Shown piece after piece: positions 22,566 to 33,795 of a stretch of DNA of 64,000 nt (positions are counted from its first letter, which is position 1; each line of letters starts with the position of its first letter). A program made the position numbers and the translations under genes. The stretch spans positions 1 to 64,000 of the forward strand of contig VICG01000014.1 in assembly GCA_008692225.1 (NCBI GenBank), written 5' to 3'. The stretch comes from Monilinia fructicola. Lineage: Eukaryota > Ascomycota > Leotiomycetes > Helotiales > Sclerotiniaceae. Under the pieces are notes generated by a model. It had not been told where the DNA came from. It saw only the letters and a program-made list of their open reading frames with translations, and made no database searches.

Positions 22566-25292
22566 ATGTCTTCCAGTGAGGCAATCGACAGGAATGAATG
22601 GCCCATTACTCCAGAGTAAAGGCTTGACTATCTCATGATAACCAATTACCTACTGACATTTAACAGTATCTTGGGCATCGAAACTGCGACAATTTGCAAC
22701 AATGCATGCAAAGAACAAGAAATCACCTTTCACACTAAACCCTTAACACGACTTTCTCCCAGATTTGCTCAATTCTGTCGCAGGAAGAAGCAGCCTGATG
22801 GCCGATTCACTCTCATATGCGCTGAGAATAAATATGATGCCTTTGCTTGTATTGCTCTTTATGCATATCATGGAAAGGTACCGACTCCACCGAAGGACAT
22901 GGATTCAATTTATACTCAACGATTGAGATGGATTTATTATGTCGCCGAGGAATTTGCACTCAATGACTTGATGAATAAGACAATTGATGCTCTCCGAGTT
23001 TATGATCTAAAGTACAAACAAGAGATTCATGCTCATGCCGAAGAAATATATCAAAATACATCCAAGGGAAGTTTATTGCGATGGTACTCAGCAGCATCAG
23101 CAGCCTGGTCTTGGGGTCGAGAAACCGGACCGGCAACCTCGTCACAGAGGGATAATCGTAAGAAGTTTATTTCTTCTGGTAGAGGCAACCCGGATATATT
23201 TGCGGATTTTCATTTGGTTGATCTCTTCCATAGAGATCATATTAGAGGATTTGATACGGACTGGCGAGATGTCCATGATTCTGGGTTGCCAATTTGCGCA
23301 TTTCATTGTCATGCACCTGGAGAGACTTGTCATCGTACGGGCATTACTGAGCCAGCGGAAGTTCCAGAGCATATATCAAAGACTTTTGATAGCTTTGAAG
23401 ATTCTGTGTTACTGAATCGATCACAAATTATTGATGCTCCTTCAGATCAGGAAATGTGTTCAAACACACAACAGAGCACCCCACCGAGCTCGCCTGGAAC
23501 AAATAAACATCAGAAGGAAAATCTGAACGTACCACCCACAGATGCAGGAAGCAATGCTCTTTTGTTGGTTGCTGGGAATGAACCAACCAGTCCAAGTGTA
23601 GCCCAACCAGATGGAGCAGTGAATGTTGACCCAGAGACAAGAATACACCAAGCAAGTACAGCGTCAATTTCAATGACAAGAGAAAGAGAACAAGCTACAA
23701 AGGTATCTCCGGCAACTCCTCTAGCGCCAATCAGAAACCCACCATCAACCAGGGTTATTCCTCCAGAGAATGGGAAGATTAATCGGTCGCACAAAGATTA
23801 CTCTGAAATTTTCAAAAATGAAGCGTCCACTGAAGATCTTTACGGCGCTTCCGACGTCGAGATGGATCGTGAAAATTCACGCGCACTCATGAAACCAACA
23901 AAGCAAGTGGTAGGCTCTGCTACATATGATGAGCAATTGGCAAATGCTTGGGGAGTGCCATTGTCATCATTGCCTCCAAAAAAGACTCGAATTGTGCCCG
24001 GGACAGTCGCTGCGGTTGTTAAACCTGGAGATCATAAAAACTCCAGAGTCAAACGTGCTGTTCCAGATCTTCATCAGAGTCCCACAGATAATGACAACAG
24101 AGATGAGAATGAACATCTAAAGGCAGGCATGAAAAGAAAAGCAATTGCTAGTGAACAAGAAATAAACCCAGGCCCCCACTCCGCTGTTACCAAGAAGTCA
24201 AAGGCCATGCATGTTGGAATGCAGGCGACCACAAAATCCCCCGAATCACACAAAATGGCTGGAAAAAGACAGTCCGAAATTCAAGACTCTGAAACCGAGT
24301 CATCATCAGAAGAAGATACTTCAGGCCATAGCTCAAGTGAGGAAGATGATGACGAAGATGAAGATGAGGATGAGGGCGATGAAATAAATGATGATTATAC
24401 ATCCGATGAAGAAAGTTCTTATGAAGACGAAGAATCCATGTCTCAAGCTAGATTGCATCACCATCATGATTCTAGCGATAACGAAGTTGACGAACAAGAA
24501 CTAGAACAACCTTTCATTGATTCCGGTATTCATTCGCATACATCTTCAAAGGCCACCTCTACATCAATTCTCATTCATTCTCGGCCCTCATTCAAGTATC
24601 AGGGTCCTTCCAACACTCGAACTAGAGCTGGAATCGCACCTCTGAGGCCAGGGTACTGCCTAATTTACAACTACAAAGGACGTTGCAATAAAGTATGTGG
24701 GCTTCAACACTTGTGTTTGAAATGCGATCTTCAACATTCCTCTCTCCATCACGATAAATACCAGCCGAATTTCCGAGCTGTGAATCCTGATTCATCGATT
24801 GAGACTTGTCCGGACTGGAATGCAGGTAGATGTGCGGTCCGAGTCACAAACTGTACTCTACGACACATTTGCTCCATATGTAAAGGTGGCCATCGAGGCA
24901 TTTATCACGAACACGAAGGTGGATTTCTCAAGAATGAAAATTCACGCGCTGATCGTACAGCAATGGAGTCTAATCAATTTCGTCGAGAAGGTCGTCTCGA
25001 TCATCATTCTCAAGCCAATTCTCCCCACATCCCAGCTACCAGGGCAGAAAATTGGTCTGCGCCCTTTCATTCGCCATCTCGTCAGGAGCCATTGACTCAA
25101 AAAGAGGAGACTTTTGGTAAAGATCCCAGATTACAGTTGCTGTTTGCTTCCTGTCAGATGTGGCAACGGGGAACTTGTATTAGGAAGAGGACGAGATGTC
25201 AATTGGCGCATATCTGTGAACGGTGTGGACAACTAACTCATAGAACGGCTAAACATGATACATATATGAGCAAGACGGCTCCTCGAGCTTAG
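22566..25292 (+). CDS. BTB-domain protein with C-terminal Cys/His zinc-binding repeats, paralogue 2
   Basis: ATG 22566, exon 1 to 22615, a 51-bp intron (22616-22666, branch tactgac), then one long exon to the TAG at 25290. The product is 891 residues and intact. Residues about 17-110 match the BTB-like part of the gene upstream (FHTKPLTRLSPRFAQF, YYVAEEFALNDLMNKTID), and the CAFHCHAPGETCHR block follows near 230. The middle is disordered, with an acidic tract (about 560-605). The C-terminus carries three related Cys/His modules starting near residues 681 (CLIYNYKGRC..HLCLKC), 731 (CPDWNAGRC..HICSIC) and 847 (CQMWQRGTC..HICERC). Each is a CCCH-like finger followed by H-x-C-x-x-C and further histidines. 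RNA or DNA binding is plausible but not shown. The two genes are a tandem duplication. Confidence 0.85.
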
Positions 25293-25896
25293 GAGGTCTT
25301 GGTGGAACCTACTTATATTGTTAACATGCTTATCGATCCAAACTTGCGTTGAATGTATTCGGAGGTGCGCTTTTAAGTTTTGTTCTCTCTTATTCCTTTC
25401 TATTTCCTTTTATTGTAAATTTTTTCCCTGCCATGATTTCATTCGGTGAAGAAGTAAGAGGAAGATAGGGTTACATAGCCTTACATCATGATAAAAAGTT
25501 TTGCATCGATCTTGATTCGCGATTCTGACACCCTTCGTCATTTGTTTGTTCCTCATTCTGCATGGCACAAACTCCTCTCATGGCATAAAATATACACATT
25601 AGAACTCATCAACCTCAACTACAAGAGTAAGAAAGTATAATGGTTGGCATGGTAACCTGCTGGTTTCTAGAAGTTAATGTCAGGTTCTATGCGCGTGTTC
25701 CAATTGTCTTACCCTCAGGCCCCCTCACCGTTGAGTTCCTGCCCCTCCACCCCACTCATCACACGAAAAAGAAAAGATATTTATTTACCCTTCACTCAAT
25801 AACCTTCCAGCTTCACACCACCTCAATCAAGATCATCACGGTGGACCTCCTAGGGGAGAAAAAGGAACCACCAGAACAAAAAAGACACAAAATAAT
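25293..25896. other. Intergenic between BTB gene 2 and tRNA-Ala
   Basis: No supported protein gene. A frame at 25640-26038 overlaps the tRNA on the other strand and is rejected. A T-rich segment near 25380-25425 is the probable 3' end of the BTB transcript. Confidence 0.4.
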
Positions 25897-26003
25897 TGGA
25901 GCGGCAGGGAGTCGAACCCTGGACTTCATCGAGCTTTCTCAACAGATCTCTTCCAAGAAGTTGATGTTGCAAACGAGGCACTCTACCACTGAGTTACAGC
26001 CCC
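25897..26003 (-). tRNA. tRNA-Ala (anticodon UGC) with 35-nt intron
   Basis: On the minus strand, 5' GGGGCTG at 26003-25997 pairs with CCGCTCC (25898-25904), followed by discriminator A (25897). The stem contains the G3:U70 wobble that is the alanine identity element. The D arm (ACTC..GAGT), a T arm CAGGG/TTCGACT/CCCTG and the anticodon loop TTTGCA|T are present. A 35-nt intron (25933-25967) interrupts the loop after position 37, the canonical eukaryotic site. Mismatches at 6:67 (U-C) and 28:42 (C-U) are slightly unusual. Internal A and B boxes would serve as the Pol III promoter. Confidence 0.85.
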
Positions 26004-26667
26004 TATGTTTTTTGTTGGAGAGTTGGGGGCGTGAATGAGTATAAGTTCTATAGATGGTGGGGTGGGGGTTTTGGGGAGGTTGTTGGGATGAGTCCACGTG
26101 GGATGAGAGATGAGAGATGGGAGATGGGGGTTGGTGGCTTTCTTTTATTGTAGGGAGTAAATAAGTATATAGATAAATGGGTGATAGTAGACGGAGAACA
26201 CATCTAAAGGTCTATATCTCCCAGTTGGTTTATCCATTATAGCCGATGGGTAGCTAGATATCATGATTGAAGGTGCCGAAGTCATTTATGGAGTTGGAGT
26301 TGGAGTTGGAGTTGGAGTTGGAGTTGGAGTTTTGATATCGAACCTACTCGAGTGAAGACTACCCAGTACTTGAGTGTTGATCGTTCCTCCCAATTGAAAA
26401 TACCGCAGAGTGATATCCACCATGTAAGTCATATATTTGAGGTTGGGAAGAACTGATACTTCCAGCTTCCTTGAATGTTATATATACGGAGTAATTATAC
26501 TTTACCTAGTACAGAGTACATCAGGGTCATTTGTAATCCTGTTCCTTAATATTAAGGCTTCCATAAATTTTCAAGTCACCCAGAGCAATCCATACTGTCT
26601 ATATACTTTCCGAGTCTTCAACGTCAACTCTAAGATCACTTATTGTTGAACTGCCACAATCCTCAAA
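26004..26667. repeat. Intergenic with (GAGTTG)7 microsatellite
   Basis: Seven perfect hexamers occupy 26291-26332. The rest is the presumed promoter of the uS14m gene, and no other gene is supported. Confidence 0.7.
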
Positions 26668-27253
26668 ATGTCTATGTTTCGAGCTAAGAAGCTTGACTTG
26701 GGATGCTTTATAAATATCAAAGTTATTCGCGACCATACCAAACGGCAAGTGTTTGCTGAGCATGAGACTGAAAGGTATATATACTTCTCTTCCAATTTTG
26801 CCCTTCTCAATACCTCTCTTGGGCCTCCAGAGTATTGTTCGCCGTACCAACCACATGAAGTCGTATTTCGAATATTCATCGCCCAATACTATAATACAAT
26901 GGCTGACAACCATCTTTCGCACAAATAGACAAGCCCTTCGCTATATAATTCGCAACCTCTCACTCCCCGCTCGTACTCGCGCGCAAGCACAATTGGAATT
27001 AACACAAATGCATTGTTATACAAGACCAACCCAGATCAGGAATAGATGTATTTTGGGGGGCAAAGGAAGGGGTATCTTGAGAGATTTCAAGATGTCGAGG
27101 GTATGTGCTCTTCATATGGCTCAATGCTATCGCATGAAAGAATGGAGGAAGGATGTGAGCACCATGCTGATCATATACCTACTACGACAGTATAACTTCA
27201 GAATGAATGCGCTATCTGGTGATTTGCCCGGTGTGAAGAAGGCCAGTTGGTAA
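26668..27253 (+). CDS. MRP2: Mitochondrial small-subunit ribosomal protein uS14m (MRP2)
   Basis: Three exons: 26668-26774, 26929-27100 and 27191-27253, giving 113 residues, the usual length. It begins MSMFRAKKLDLGCFIN and contains IRDHTKRQVF, the family block MHCYTRPTQIRNRC followed by GGKGRGI, and ends with LPGVKKASW. These are hallmarks of the S14/MRP2 family, which binds 15S rRNA in the head of the mitoribosomal small subunit. The 154-bp first intron has a GCTGAC branch region and ends AAATAG. The 90-bp second intron (gtatgt..cgacag) is a multiple of three without a stop, so an intron-blind reading would translate it. No cleavable presequence is obvious, as usual for this protein. Confidence 0.93.
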
Positions 27254-28276
27254 AGAGTGGATGTTATGGTTGAATGAGGGACGAAGTTGAGATCCATAAA
27301 CCTGCGATCAAACGTCGAAGAATCTGAAAACTGCGAGCCCAATCACGAATGTACGAATGTAGAGAGACCGAGACGTTGACGTGTAAGATATACAAGTGGC
27401 GTGGGGATGAAGTCGCTCTGTGTCGAGTTTGCTATGTGCTTCAGATACATATACAAGCTGCCGGGGGTGCAGAAATGATGAGGGTCATAATTGCTTCAAC
27501 TGTTCCTTCTGGAAGTCATTAGGATATGAATTCCTGCGCATCTCTGAATAGAGTTCTGTTGACCCAAAATGATACCAGAGAGATTCCCCTTAACCAGGTT
27601 GTAGGTAATTCGAATCTCAACCCGCAGGATAAAAGATGCAAGATTTATTACCAGGGACAGCTGCAAACACTGAAGTTCAGTAAGATTGATATTGATATTG
27701 ACATTGGTATTGACATTGGTATTGGTATTCATAATTTCTTCGGGTGTCTTTTTATATTTTTATTTTATTACTGTCGATTGGCCCTCTTGATGTATGTTTT
27801 GTCCCCAGTACTTTAGAACTGCAGTTTCCCGAAATAATATAGTATTTATTTATTTTTCTAGCCTTGCAGAAAACTTCCCCATCCTTTCCTTTCCTCTTCT
27901 ACTACAAACACATACACAAACACAAACAAACACAAACGCAAACAAATCATCATCCATGGATCGTCATGATTGTATAAAAATTAGAAGACAATTCAAAGTT
28001 GAATTCTCTCCTCCAGCTTCTTGAAGATCATCGGCTGGTGATACACAAATTCACTTCTTACACCCTATTTTCTATCTTCAGTATTGATTTACTTGTCTGA
28101 ACCCCTCCATACCCCTCTTCTCCTGATTCTTATCATCTCTTTGACTTCTTGACCTCTTCTCGATCTCTTCTTGACCTCTTGACTTTTACTCAAACTATTC
28201 CCTCAGCTAAACTCAAACTCAACTTATATCAACTTCCAACTCAACTCAATTCAAGTATTCTGCAACATATATCAAC
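27254..28276. other. Intergenic; ATT/GAC microsatellite and promoter of the Arb2-domain gene
   Basis: A 'attgatattgacattggtat'-type tract lies at about 27685-27730. A short CA-rich tract (acaaacacaaac) occurs near 27905-27945, and pyrimidine-rich DNA at 28070-28200 precedes ATG 28277. No supported gene. Confidence 0.5.
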
Positions 28277-29652
28277 ATGTTTCGTCGACTTCCCTCGGGT
28301 CTTCCAAAAGATCCCAAATTTGAACCTACTCTACATGGGCTTGGGTAGGTATTCAATTCTCATGTTAATATCTATATATTTGTGTTTGAGTTTGACATGA
28401 AATCTAATTTATAATCAGATATTTCATAAATGAAAAAGATGAAATCCGTTCAATTGAGAATCCAAAAGCATACTTCAAATTCTTCCTCACCAAAAATGAT
28501 CGTTACAACCAACTTCAACGTGAAGCTATGAATCGTTTGTTTTCTCTTCCCACCTACTTTATCTCAAATAAACTAACAGAAAATTCAGATGCTATTCGCG
28601 ATATAGTAATGGAACGACTTCTCAACCTTGGCCTCAAAAAAATCCTCCTTCCTCTCAATGTACCCGAAACTTCTCCACACGTCCATATTCTAGCATCCTC
28701 CAATCTTTCCACTGCTTCTCGAGTTATTGTTCTATTCTACGAACCGAAAGACGATATCGGAGTATTTGCTCATCGCATGCTAGGCGGGGCAGGTGGAATT
28801 AATAATGGATCAGCTGTCAATATGATCAAGTATATTCAGGATAGAGGAGCATGTTCAAGTGAATCTGAGCCTCCGGCCATCATCCTCGCCAATATGGGAC
28901 AACTCTTTTGGTATCGTCGGGGTCGAAGACCCGTCACCTTGATGACTTGGTCCGCGTTGCCTCAAAGTAGTTGTGTCGAGAAAATCACTCGCCTTGATCC
29001 CATCAAAAACACTATTCCTGGAAATCGTGACACTGATGAACATGTTGATTATATTTTCAACCATGTAATTGAAGAATTTATGCCAAAGACAGCCAAGATA
29101 GATGTAATTGGTGTCTCTGAAGGTGCTATGGGAGTATCTCGATTTTTGGATAATCGAGAAAATTGGACAAAATGGGGATCTCGCATGCAAGCTTTCGCAG
29201 CTGTAGCTACATGGTGGCATTCTATTGATTGCAAAAATCCTCTCTTCCTTGAATGGTTACAAGCTCGCGGTCGTGTCTACTCAACCTCACCCGAACCAGC
29301 GGGTACCTACCTGGTTGGACCTGAAGGTAGTCGACACATCGCAGCATTTGGATCTCCGGTTTTCAGTTTAGGTGAGCCTTATTATACTGAATGCCTACTA
29401 CCCAAAGGTTATCACACAGTGATTGACTACTTTCATGAGGTGGCGGATTGGGATAATCAAGGTGGAGACTATGTAAATCCAACCTTTGTGAGAATTGATG
29501 ATGACGATGATGAGGATTATGAGGAAATGGGATTTGGGGATGAGGGATTCGGTGATGAAGATAGGGAGGATGGAGTTGAACTGAAGATTGAAAGTGGGGA
29601 CGGTGGTGATAATGGAGTGAAGGATAGTGATACCCAAACAAGTGCCGCTTGA
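28277..29652 (+). CDS. Arb2-domain protein
   Basis: Exons 28277-28344, 28419-28534 and 28589-29652 give 415 residues. The start MFRRLPSGLPKDPKF, then YFINEKDEIRSIENPKAYF and NDRYNQLQREAMN-HAIRDIVMERL, is characteristic of fungal Arb2-domain proteins. The fold is alpha/beta-hydrolase-like, and a GVSEGAMG segment (nucleophile-elbow-like) is seen. In fission yeast Arb2 is part of the ARC complex that assists Argonaute loading and heterochromatin silencing. Whether this paralogue does so is unknown. The second intron (28535-28588, 54 bp, ctaac branch) is in frame and easily missed; removing it restores the conserved N-H-A-I-R-D junction. The C-terminus is acidic and disordered. Confidence 0.85.
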
Positions 29653-30171
29653 GAAGGAATATCCATTGCAGAGTGGGTTTCAATGGAATAGTATGGCATA
29701 CGGGATTTGTGTGGTATGAATGCAAACGGATATCATGGCATTATACCAGGAGTCTGATGAGCAATTGATTTTGAGGGAATGGGCTACGTGATGTGGTTTC
29801 AGGTAATTAGGATGAAGGGGTTCGTTCGTTCCCTTGTGGGGGAGACATGCCAGTTTGTGATTCAAAATGCAGCGACTTCCTTATTAAAGATATTGATGAT
29901 CAATAAAAGCGATAAAAGTTCTTCCCAAATCATTCCATCCAGTTATGAATTTCGATTTCTCTCAAATAATAAGTATTGTATTGCATAATCTTGTTGCTTG
30001 ATATAATCATATTTTGACAGCCTTCAAATCGGCTGGAAAAACTTGCGACCGAAGCCTAAAAGTTAACCTTAAATTGAACATTTCCAAATCTTTGGAAAGA
30101 TACTATAAGGTTAAGCTCGAGGTCCATAAACCATAAATCAACAACCCTTTTCTCTTCTTTTTCATATTAAT
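29653..30171. other. Intergenic
   Basis: No supported gene. Contains the 3' end of the Arb2-domain transcript and the promoter of the next gene. Confidence 0.4.
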
Positions 30172-31914
30172 ATGCGTCCACGTCTTCTAATACGAAGAAT
30201 ACCTTCCTTCCGACCTTTTCGCCCGCCCAATTCACCATCCCCAAGGTTCTTTACACAAAGCCTCATCCCGCGGTTCTCCCAATCTCTCACCCATACTACC
30301 TTTCGTCGCGCAACCCCTCGTCCTCAATTCCCCTACCTCTCCTCAACTCACCGCAAGCCTCCAGTCGCTCGATACATTTCGACCGAAACCAAGAAATGGC
30401 TCAAATCTGAATTCATAAAGGCTGGAAAATATATTGTTTTTATTTATGTTGGTGTCAATTTGTTCTTATTCGTGGCATGGGGAATTCATCAAGAATGGCT
30501 CAATCATCAATTTCCTAGTCCAGGAGAATGGAGATGGAGGACGAGAGTTATTTATAGGATGACTATGGATAATGAGGAAGGGGAAGAAGGTTTAGAAAGA
30601 TTGATTCCTGTCAACTGGCAGAATTTAGGAATCGGATATCGAGAGCTTTTGGAACGGTTGGAGGACCCGAACCTTGATGGAAAGGATATAGAAGAACAGG
30701 ATGAAGGAGGGATTTTGGTTGCTGGGATAGGCAAAGCTGGTTATGATATTACCAAAAAGTCAGAGGAATGGAGAAGAGGATACTATGGGGTATTGATGGG
30801 AGCAGCCAACACAGCAGAACATCTCGATGATTGGGTTAACGATAAAACAAGAGATATATGGTTTCCCAAAAATCAAATGCGCGGTCCATCGAATCCAAAG
30901 CCTAAACCAATCAAAGTTGGATCACCTCCACCACCGAAAGAGGAAAATTGTGAAAAGGCATACGATCCACCTGAAAAATTCTATATGCGCATTCTTACAA
31001 CGAAAGGGTTTACGGAAAAGCAAAGGGTAGATGCAGCTTTGGCATATGCTGCTTGGTTGGATTTTAAGAAAGCTCCAGAGGCGGCTATGGAAATGTACAA
31101 ATGGGCCATTGATATATCGACCGCTTCTGACTCTCCATCTTCATTAATCGATCCTAATACCCATACACTAAATATCAACGCAGGCCCACCATCTGAAAAT
31201 TTGTTGAATACAAGCACAGCACTAGCAATACACCACGCGACGAATTCCGAAATATCGAAGTCTCTTCCCATATTTCTCTCGATTCTCCGAGCGAGGAAGA
31301 ATCTTCCAGCTCCTAAAGAATCCATGGTTGATACTCTCATTACAGAGGAGGAAGCACCAATGTGGAAAACTTTATGGAAGTTTCTAAAAGATACCCTATC
31401 ACCACCTGCTTATCCTCCCGCCCCATCCGATGGAACATCTTCGCCTTTCCGTGATTCTAAAGAACTTTGCGAAGAAGCGGTTCTTATGACATATATTGGA
31501 GAAATTCTTTACACCTCTAATGCCGGCTTAAAAAGTAAGGAAGACGGCCTAGCATGGACAAGAGAAGCAGTTGATATATCAGAGGTAGAGTTAAGGAAGA
31601 AGAGAGGATTGGACAAGGAATCCAAGAAGGTCTGCAAGTCATGCCTAGAAGTTGGATTGGGAAATTGGCAGAAGATGGTTGGAAATTTAGCGGAGGAAGA
31701 GAGACTAAAGAAGAGCAATGGAGAGGGTCCTAAGGGTGGATGGTTAAGATTTGGAACAAAGATAGAAACAACTGGACGATGGGAGGCTGAGGAGAGTGTA
31801 GTAAGTGATAGGATAAGAAGGGCAAAAAATGTATTGCCCGAAAGGAGAATTGGAGAAGTGGAGGACCGGAGACCACCACCACCTAATATGGGAGGTAAAA
31901 CAGTTTCCACATGA
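30172..31914 (+). CDS. Mitochondrial inner-membrane TPR-like protein (Mgr3-like candidate)
   Basis: Intron-less gene of 580 residues from ATG 30172. The first 80 residues are Arg-rich and almost free of acids, a mitochondrial presequence. Residues 87-105 (KYIVFIYVGVNLFLFVAWG) are a single transmembrane helix. The rest is a helical soluble domain with TPR-like helices (KQRVDAALAYAAWLDFKKAPEAAMEMYKWAI) repeated loosely towards the C-terminus. Domain order resembles yeast Mgr3, an adaptor of the Yme1 i-AAA protease facing the intermembrane space, but residue-level homology cannot be confirmed here. A different conserved fungal inner-membrane protein is the alternative. Confidence 0.7.
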   Translation: MRPRLLIRRIPSFRPFRPPNSPSPRFFTQSLIPRFSQSLTHTTFRRATPRPQFPYLSSTHRKPPVARYISTETKKWLKSEFIKAGKYIVFIYVGVNLFLFVAWGIHQEWLNHQFPSPGEWRWRTRVIYRMTMDNEEGEEGLERLIPVNWQNLGIGYRELLERLEDPNLDGKDIEEQDEGGILVAGIGKAGYDITKKSEEWRRGYYGVLMGAANTAEHLDDWVNDKTRDIWFPKNQMRGPSNPKPKPIKVGSPPPPKEENCEKAYDPPEKFYMRILTTKGFTEKQRVDAALAYAAWLDFKKAPEAAMEMYKWAIDISTASDSPSSLIDPNTHTLNINAGPPSENLLNTSTALAIHHATNSEISKSLPIFLSILRARKNLPAPKESMVDTLITEEEAPMWKTLWKFLKDTLSPPAYPPAPSDGTSSPFRDSKELCEEAVLMTYIGEILYTSNAGLKSKEDGLAWTREAVDISEVELRKKRGLDKESKKVCKSCLEVGLGNWQKMVGNLAEEERLKKSNGEGPKGGWLRFGTKIETTGRWEAEESVVSDRIRRAKNVLPERRIGEVEDRRPPPPNMGGKTVST

Positions 31915-32343
31915 TGTGAAATCGAATCATCTTTTGTCTATCCCGTTTCACGTTTTTCTCTTTTTTTTTATGGCCTGAGAGTACCTTTATTGTTCCAATG
32001 TGGCTAGTGCTTCAGTCTCATAGGCAAGGCTCGGCAATCATCCAATCACTTCCAGAATTCAATATACGGAGAAACCGAGTGTCTAAAAGATTCTTTGTTC
32101 CAATTGATACATGAAGTGGGTGAACAAATAACTCCAAAGACATGTAACAATCCCTTGTTGATTTAGATCAACAATTTCTTTCAGCCTGTGGCCCTCTTGC
32201 ACAATTGTTAAACCAAGATGTCCATAGAAGTCTGGAGAAACGAAGAAAAATCTTATTTATTGCTCCTCGTCGTCAAAACTATGATAATCGATCCATATGT
32301 AAAGAGACTATTGCCTGGCTATTGATATAGTAATACCACAATT
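31915..32343. other. Intergenic
   Basis: No supported gene. A T-rich stretch at 31953-31970 may mark the upstream transcript end. Confidence 0.4.
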
Positions 32344-33624
32344 ATGCTAAACTTTGAGCTCAGGGAGGTTGCATGGGATGAGTGCCTTGGGTTTGGAATT
32401 GAATTCCAATTCGCCCTCGCGACTCTACCATTAGGGACCGAAGATCCAGAACCAGAACAAGGTCGTCAAATATATTCGATAGATGTGCCTCTTGACTCCC
32501 CGGAAACTGACCCTAGCACCCTCGCAGATATTGATCGTGAACTTAATGTTCAATTGCACATCGTGAATGCACTAAAACCCAAGGGATTTCGAGTTGCGTC
32601 TCAGATTCAATTGGAAAGAGATCGTAAAGCTTGGGAGAATGGCGATTTGGATACAGAACCGGAACCAATCGACATACTATGGATAGTCAAACATGATGAC
32701 ACGATTCAATTCCCGACCGCTCAAGTTGATACTTACAATTGGTACAAGGTTGAAATATGTACACCAGCACTCACGTTTAGCCCATGGAGTCTTCGTCATG
32801 TCTGGCAGTTCCTCCGCATTATCACAAGAAGATACCGATTAAATTGCAATCAATCTTGTGGTTTACATATTCATGTTTCAACCGCGAAAAAAGAATTCAC
32901 TCTTGATATCTTGAAGAATCTGATGAGTCTGATATTCACGTTCAAACGACAACTTGAGCAATGTCATCCATCATATCGAATTCAAAACAATTCTTTCACC
33001 TTTCCTCTCCGCGATCATGCGAACATTAATCGGAATTATGAACCAGGGATGAATTCCAGCTGCAGTGATCGAGATTGGAAAGAGAAATGGATGCTCGATA
33101 GACACCAACAAGGACTTCCCCGAAAATTACCTCCCGCACGCTCGGAAAGAGATTCCTTAGCTGCGATATTCAGTGCTACGTCAGAGGCGGAACTCGTCAA
33201 GATGTTCAAGTCGGATGAAGATTTCAGACTTGGGTACAACATTTTATTCGTCAATGAACCTTATCCCGACCCCTTCAAACGCACAATCGAGTTTCGACAA
33301 CATCGTTCGACTACGAGACCGGAGATCATCGAGCGTTGGCTTAATATATGTTGTCGGTTGGTCGATGTTGCTCGGCAGACAGCGGGCGCGTCGGATGAAG
33401 AGAAGGGGGTCTTTCGCAGGTTTTTGTTGGATCATATAGGGGATTCTGTGGACGAGTTCGGTTTGGTCATGTTGTTGGTTGATCTGGGGTTGATGAAAGA
33501 GGTGGAATATTATAGTATGGAGATGGCGAATAGGCCAGATGTGAGACCGCCGAGGAGGAGTATGCAGAGCTTAGATTCTCGAAGTATGGAGATGGCGAAC
33601 AGGCCGGATGTGAGACCATCGTGA
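32344..33624 (+). CDS. Putative amidoligase (amidoligase_2 family)
   Basis: Single-exon, 426 residues from ATG 32344. Motifs of the ATP-grasp-related glutamine-synthetase-like amidoligase family appear in order: FGIEFQF (about 18-24), WYKVEICTPAL (about 138-148), CGLHIHVS (about 176-183) and RTIEFRQH (about 313-320). The paired E..E and H.H residues would bind metal and ATP. Members are thought to form amide or peptide bonds on small molecules or proteins; the substrate is unknown. Residues from about 391 are a 23-residue repeat (SMEMANRPDVRP..), of which one full unit and part of a second are translated. The CDS stops inside unit 2 of a 69-bp minisatellite, and further units lie beyond the stop. 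Confidence 0.85.
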   Translation: MLNFELREVAWDECLGFGIEFQFALATLPLGTEDPEPEQGRQIYSIDVPLDSPETDPSTLADIDRELNVQLHIVNALKPKGFRVASQIQLERDRKAWENGDLDTEPEPIDILWIVKHDDTIQFPTAQVDTYNWYKVEICTPALTFSPWSLRHVWQFLRIITRRYRLNCNQSCGLHIHVSTAKKEFTLDILKNLMSLIFTFKRQLEQCHPSYRIQNNSFTFPLRDHANINRNYEPGMNSSCSDRDWKEKWMLDRHQQGLPRKLPPARSERDSLAAIFSATSEAELVKMFKSDEDFRLGYNILFVNEPYPDPFKRTIEFRQHRSTTRPEIIERWLNICCRLVDVARQTAGASDEEKGVFRRFLLDHIGDSVDEFGLVMLLVDLGLMKEVEYYSMEMANRPDVRPPRRSMQSLDSRSMEMANRPDVRPS

Positions 33625-33795
33625 AGGAGTGTGCAAAGCTTGGATTCTTGAAGTATGGAGACGGTGAATAGGTCGGATGTAAGATCACCGAAGAAGAGTA
33701 TGCAGAGCCTAGATTCTTGAAGTATGGATATAGCGAACAGGCCGGATATAGGACTACCGAGGATGAGCATGCAGGGCTCAGACTCTTCATTCTTG
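33514..33795. repeat. 69-bp minisatellite, four units, spanning the amidoligase stop codon
   Basis: Units start at 33514, 33583, 33652 and 33721 with AGTATGGAGATGGCGAA-type sequence. Unit 1 is open. Units 2-4 end in TTCTTGA where unit 1 has TTCTCGA, and unit 2 carries the stop used (ATCGTGA). Units 3-4 are progressively diverged. Confidence 0.9.

Noticed and set aside
25640..26038. 132-residue plus-strand frame over the tRNA
   Set aside because: Lies antisense across tRNA-Ala; no recognisable domain.
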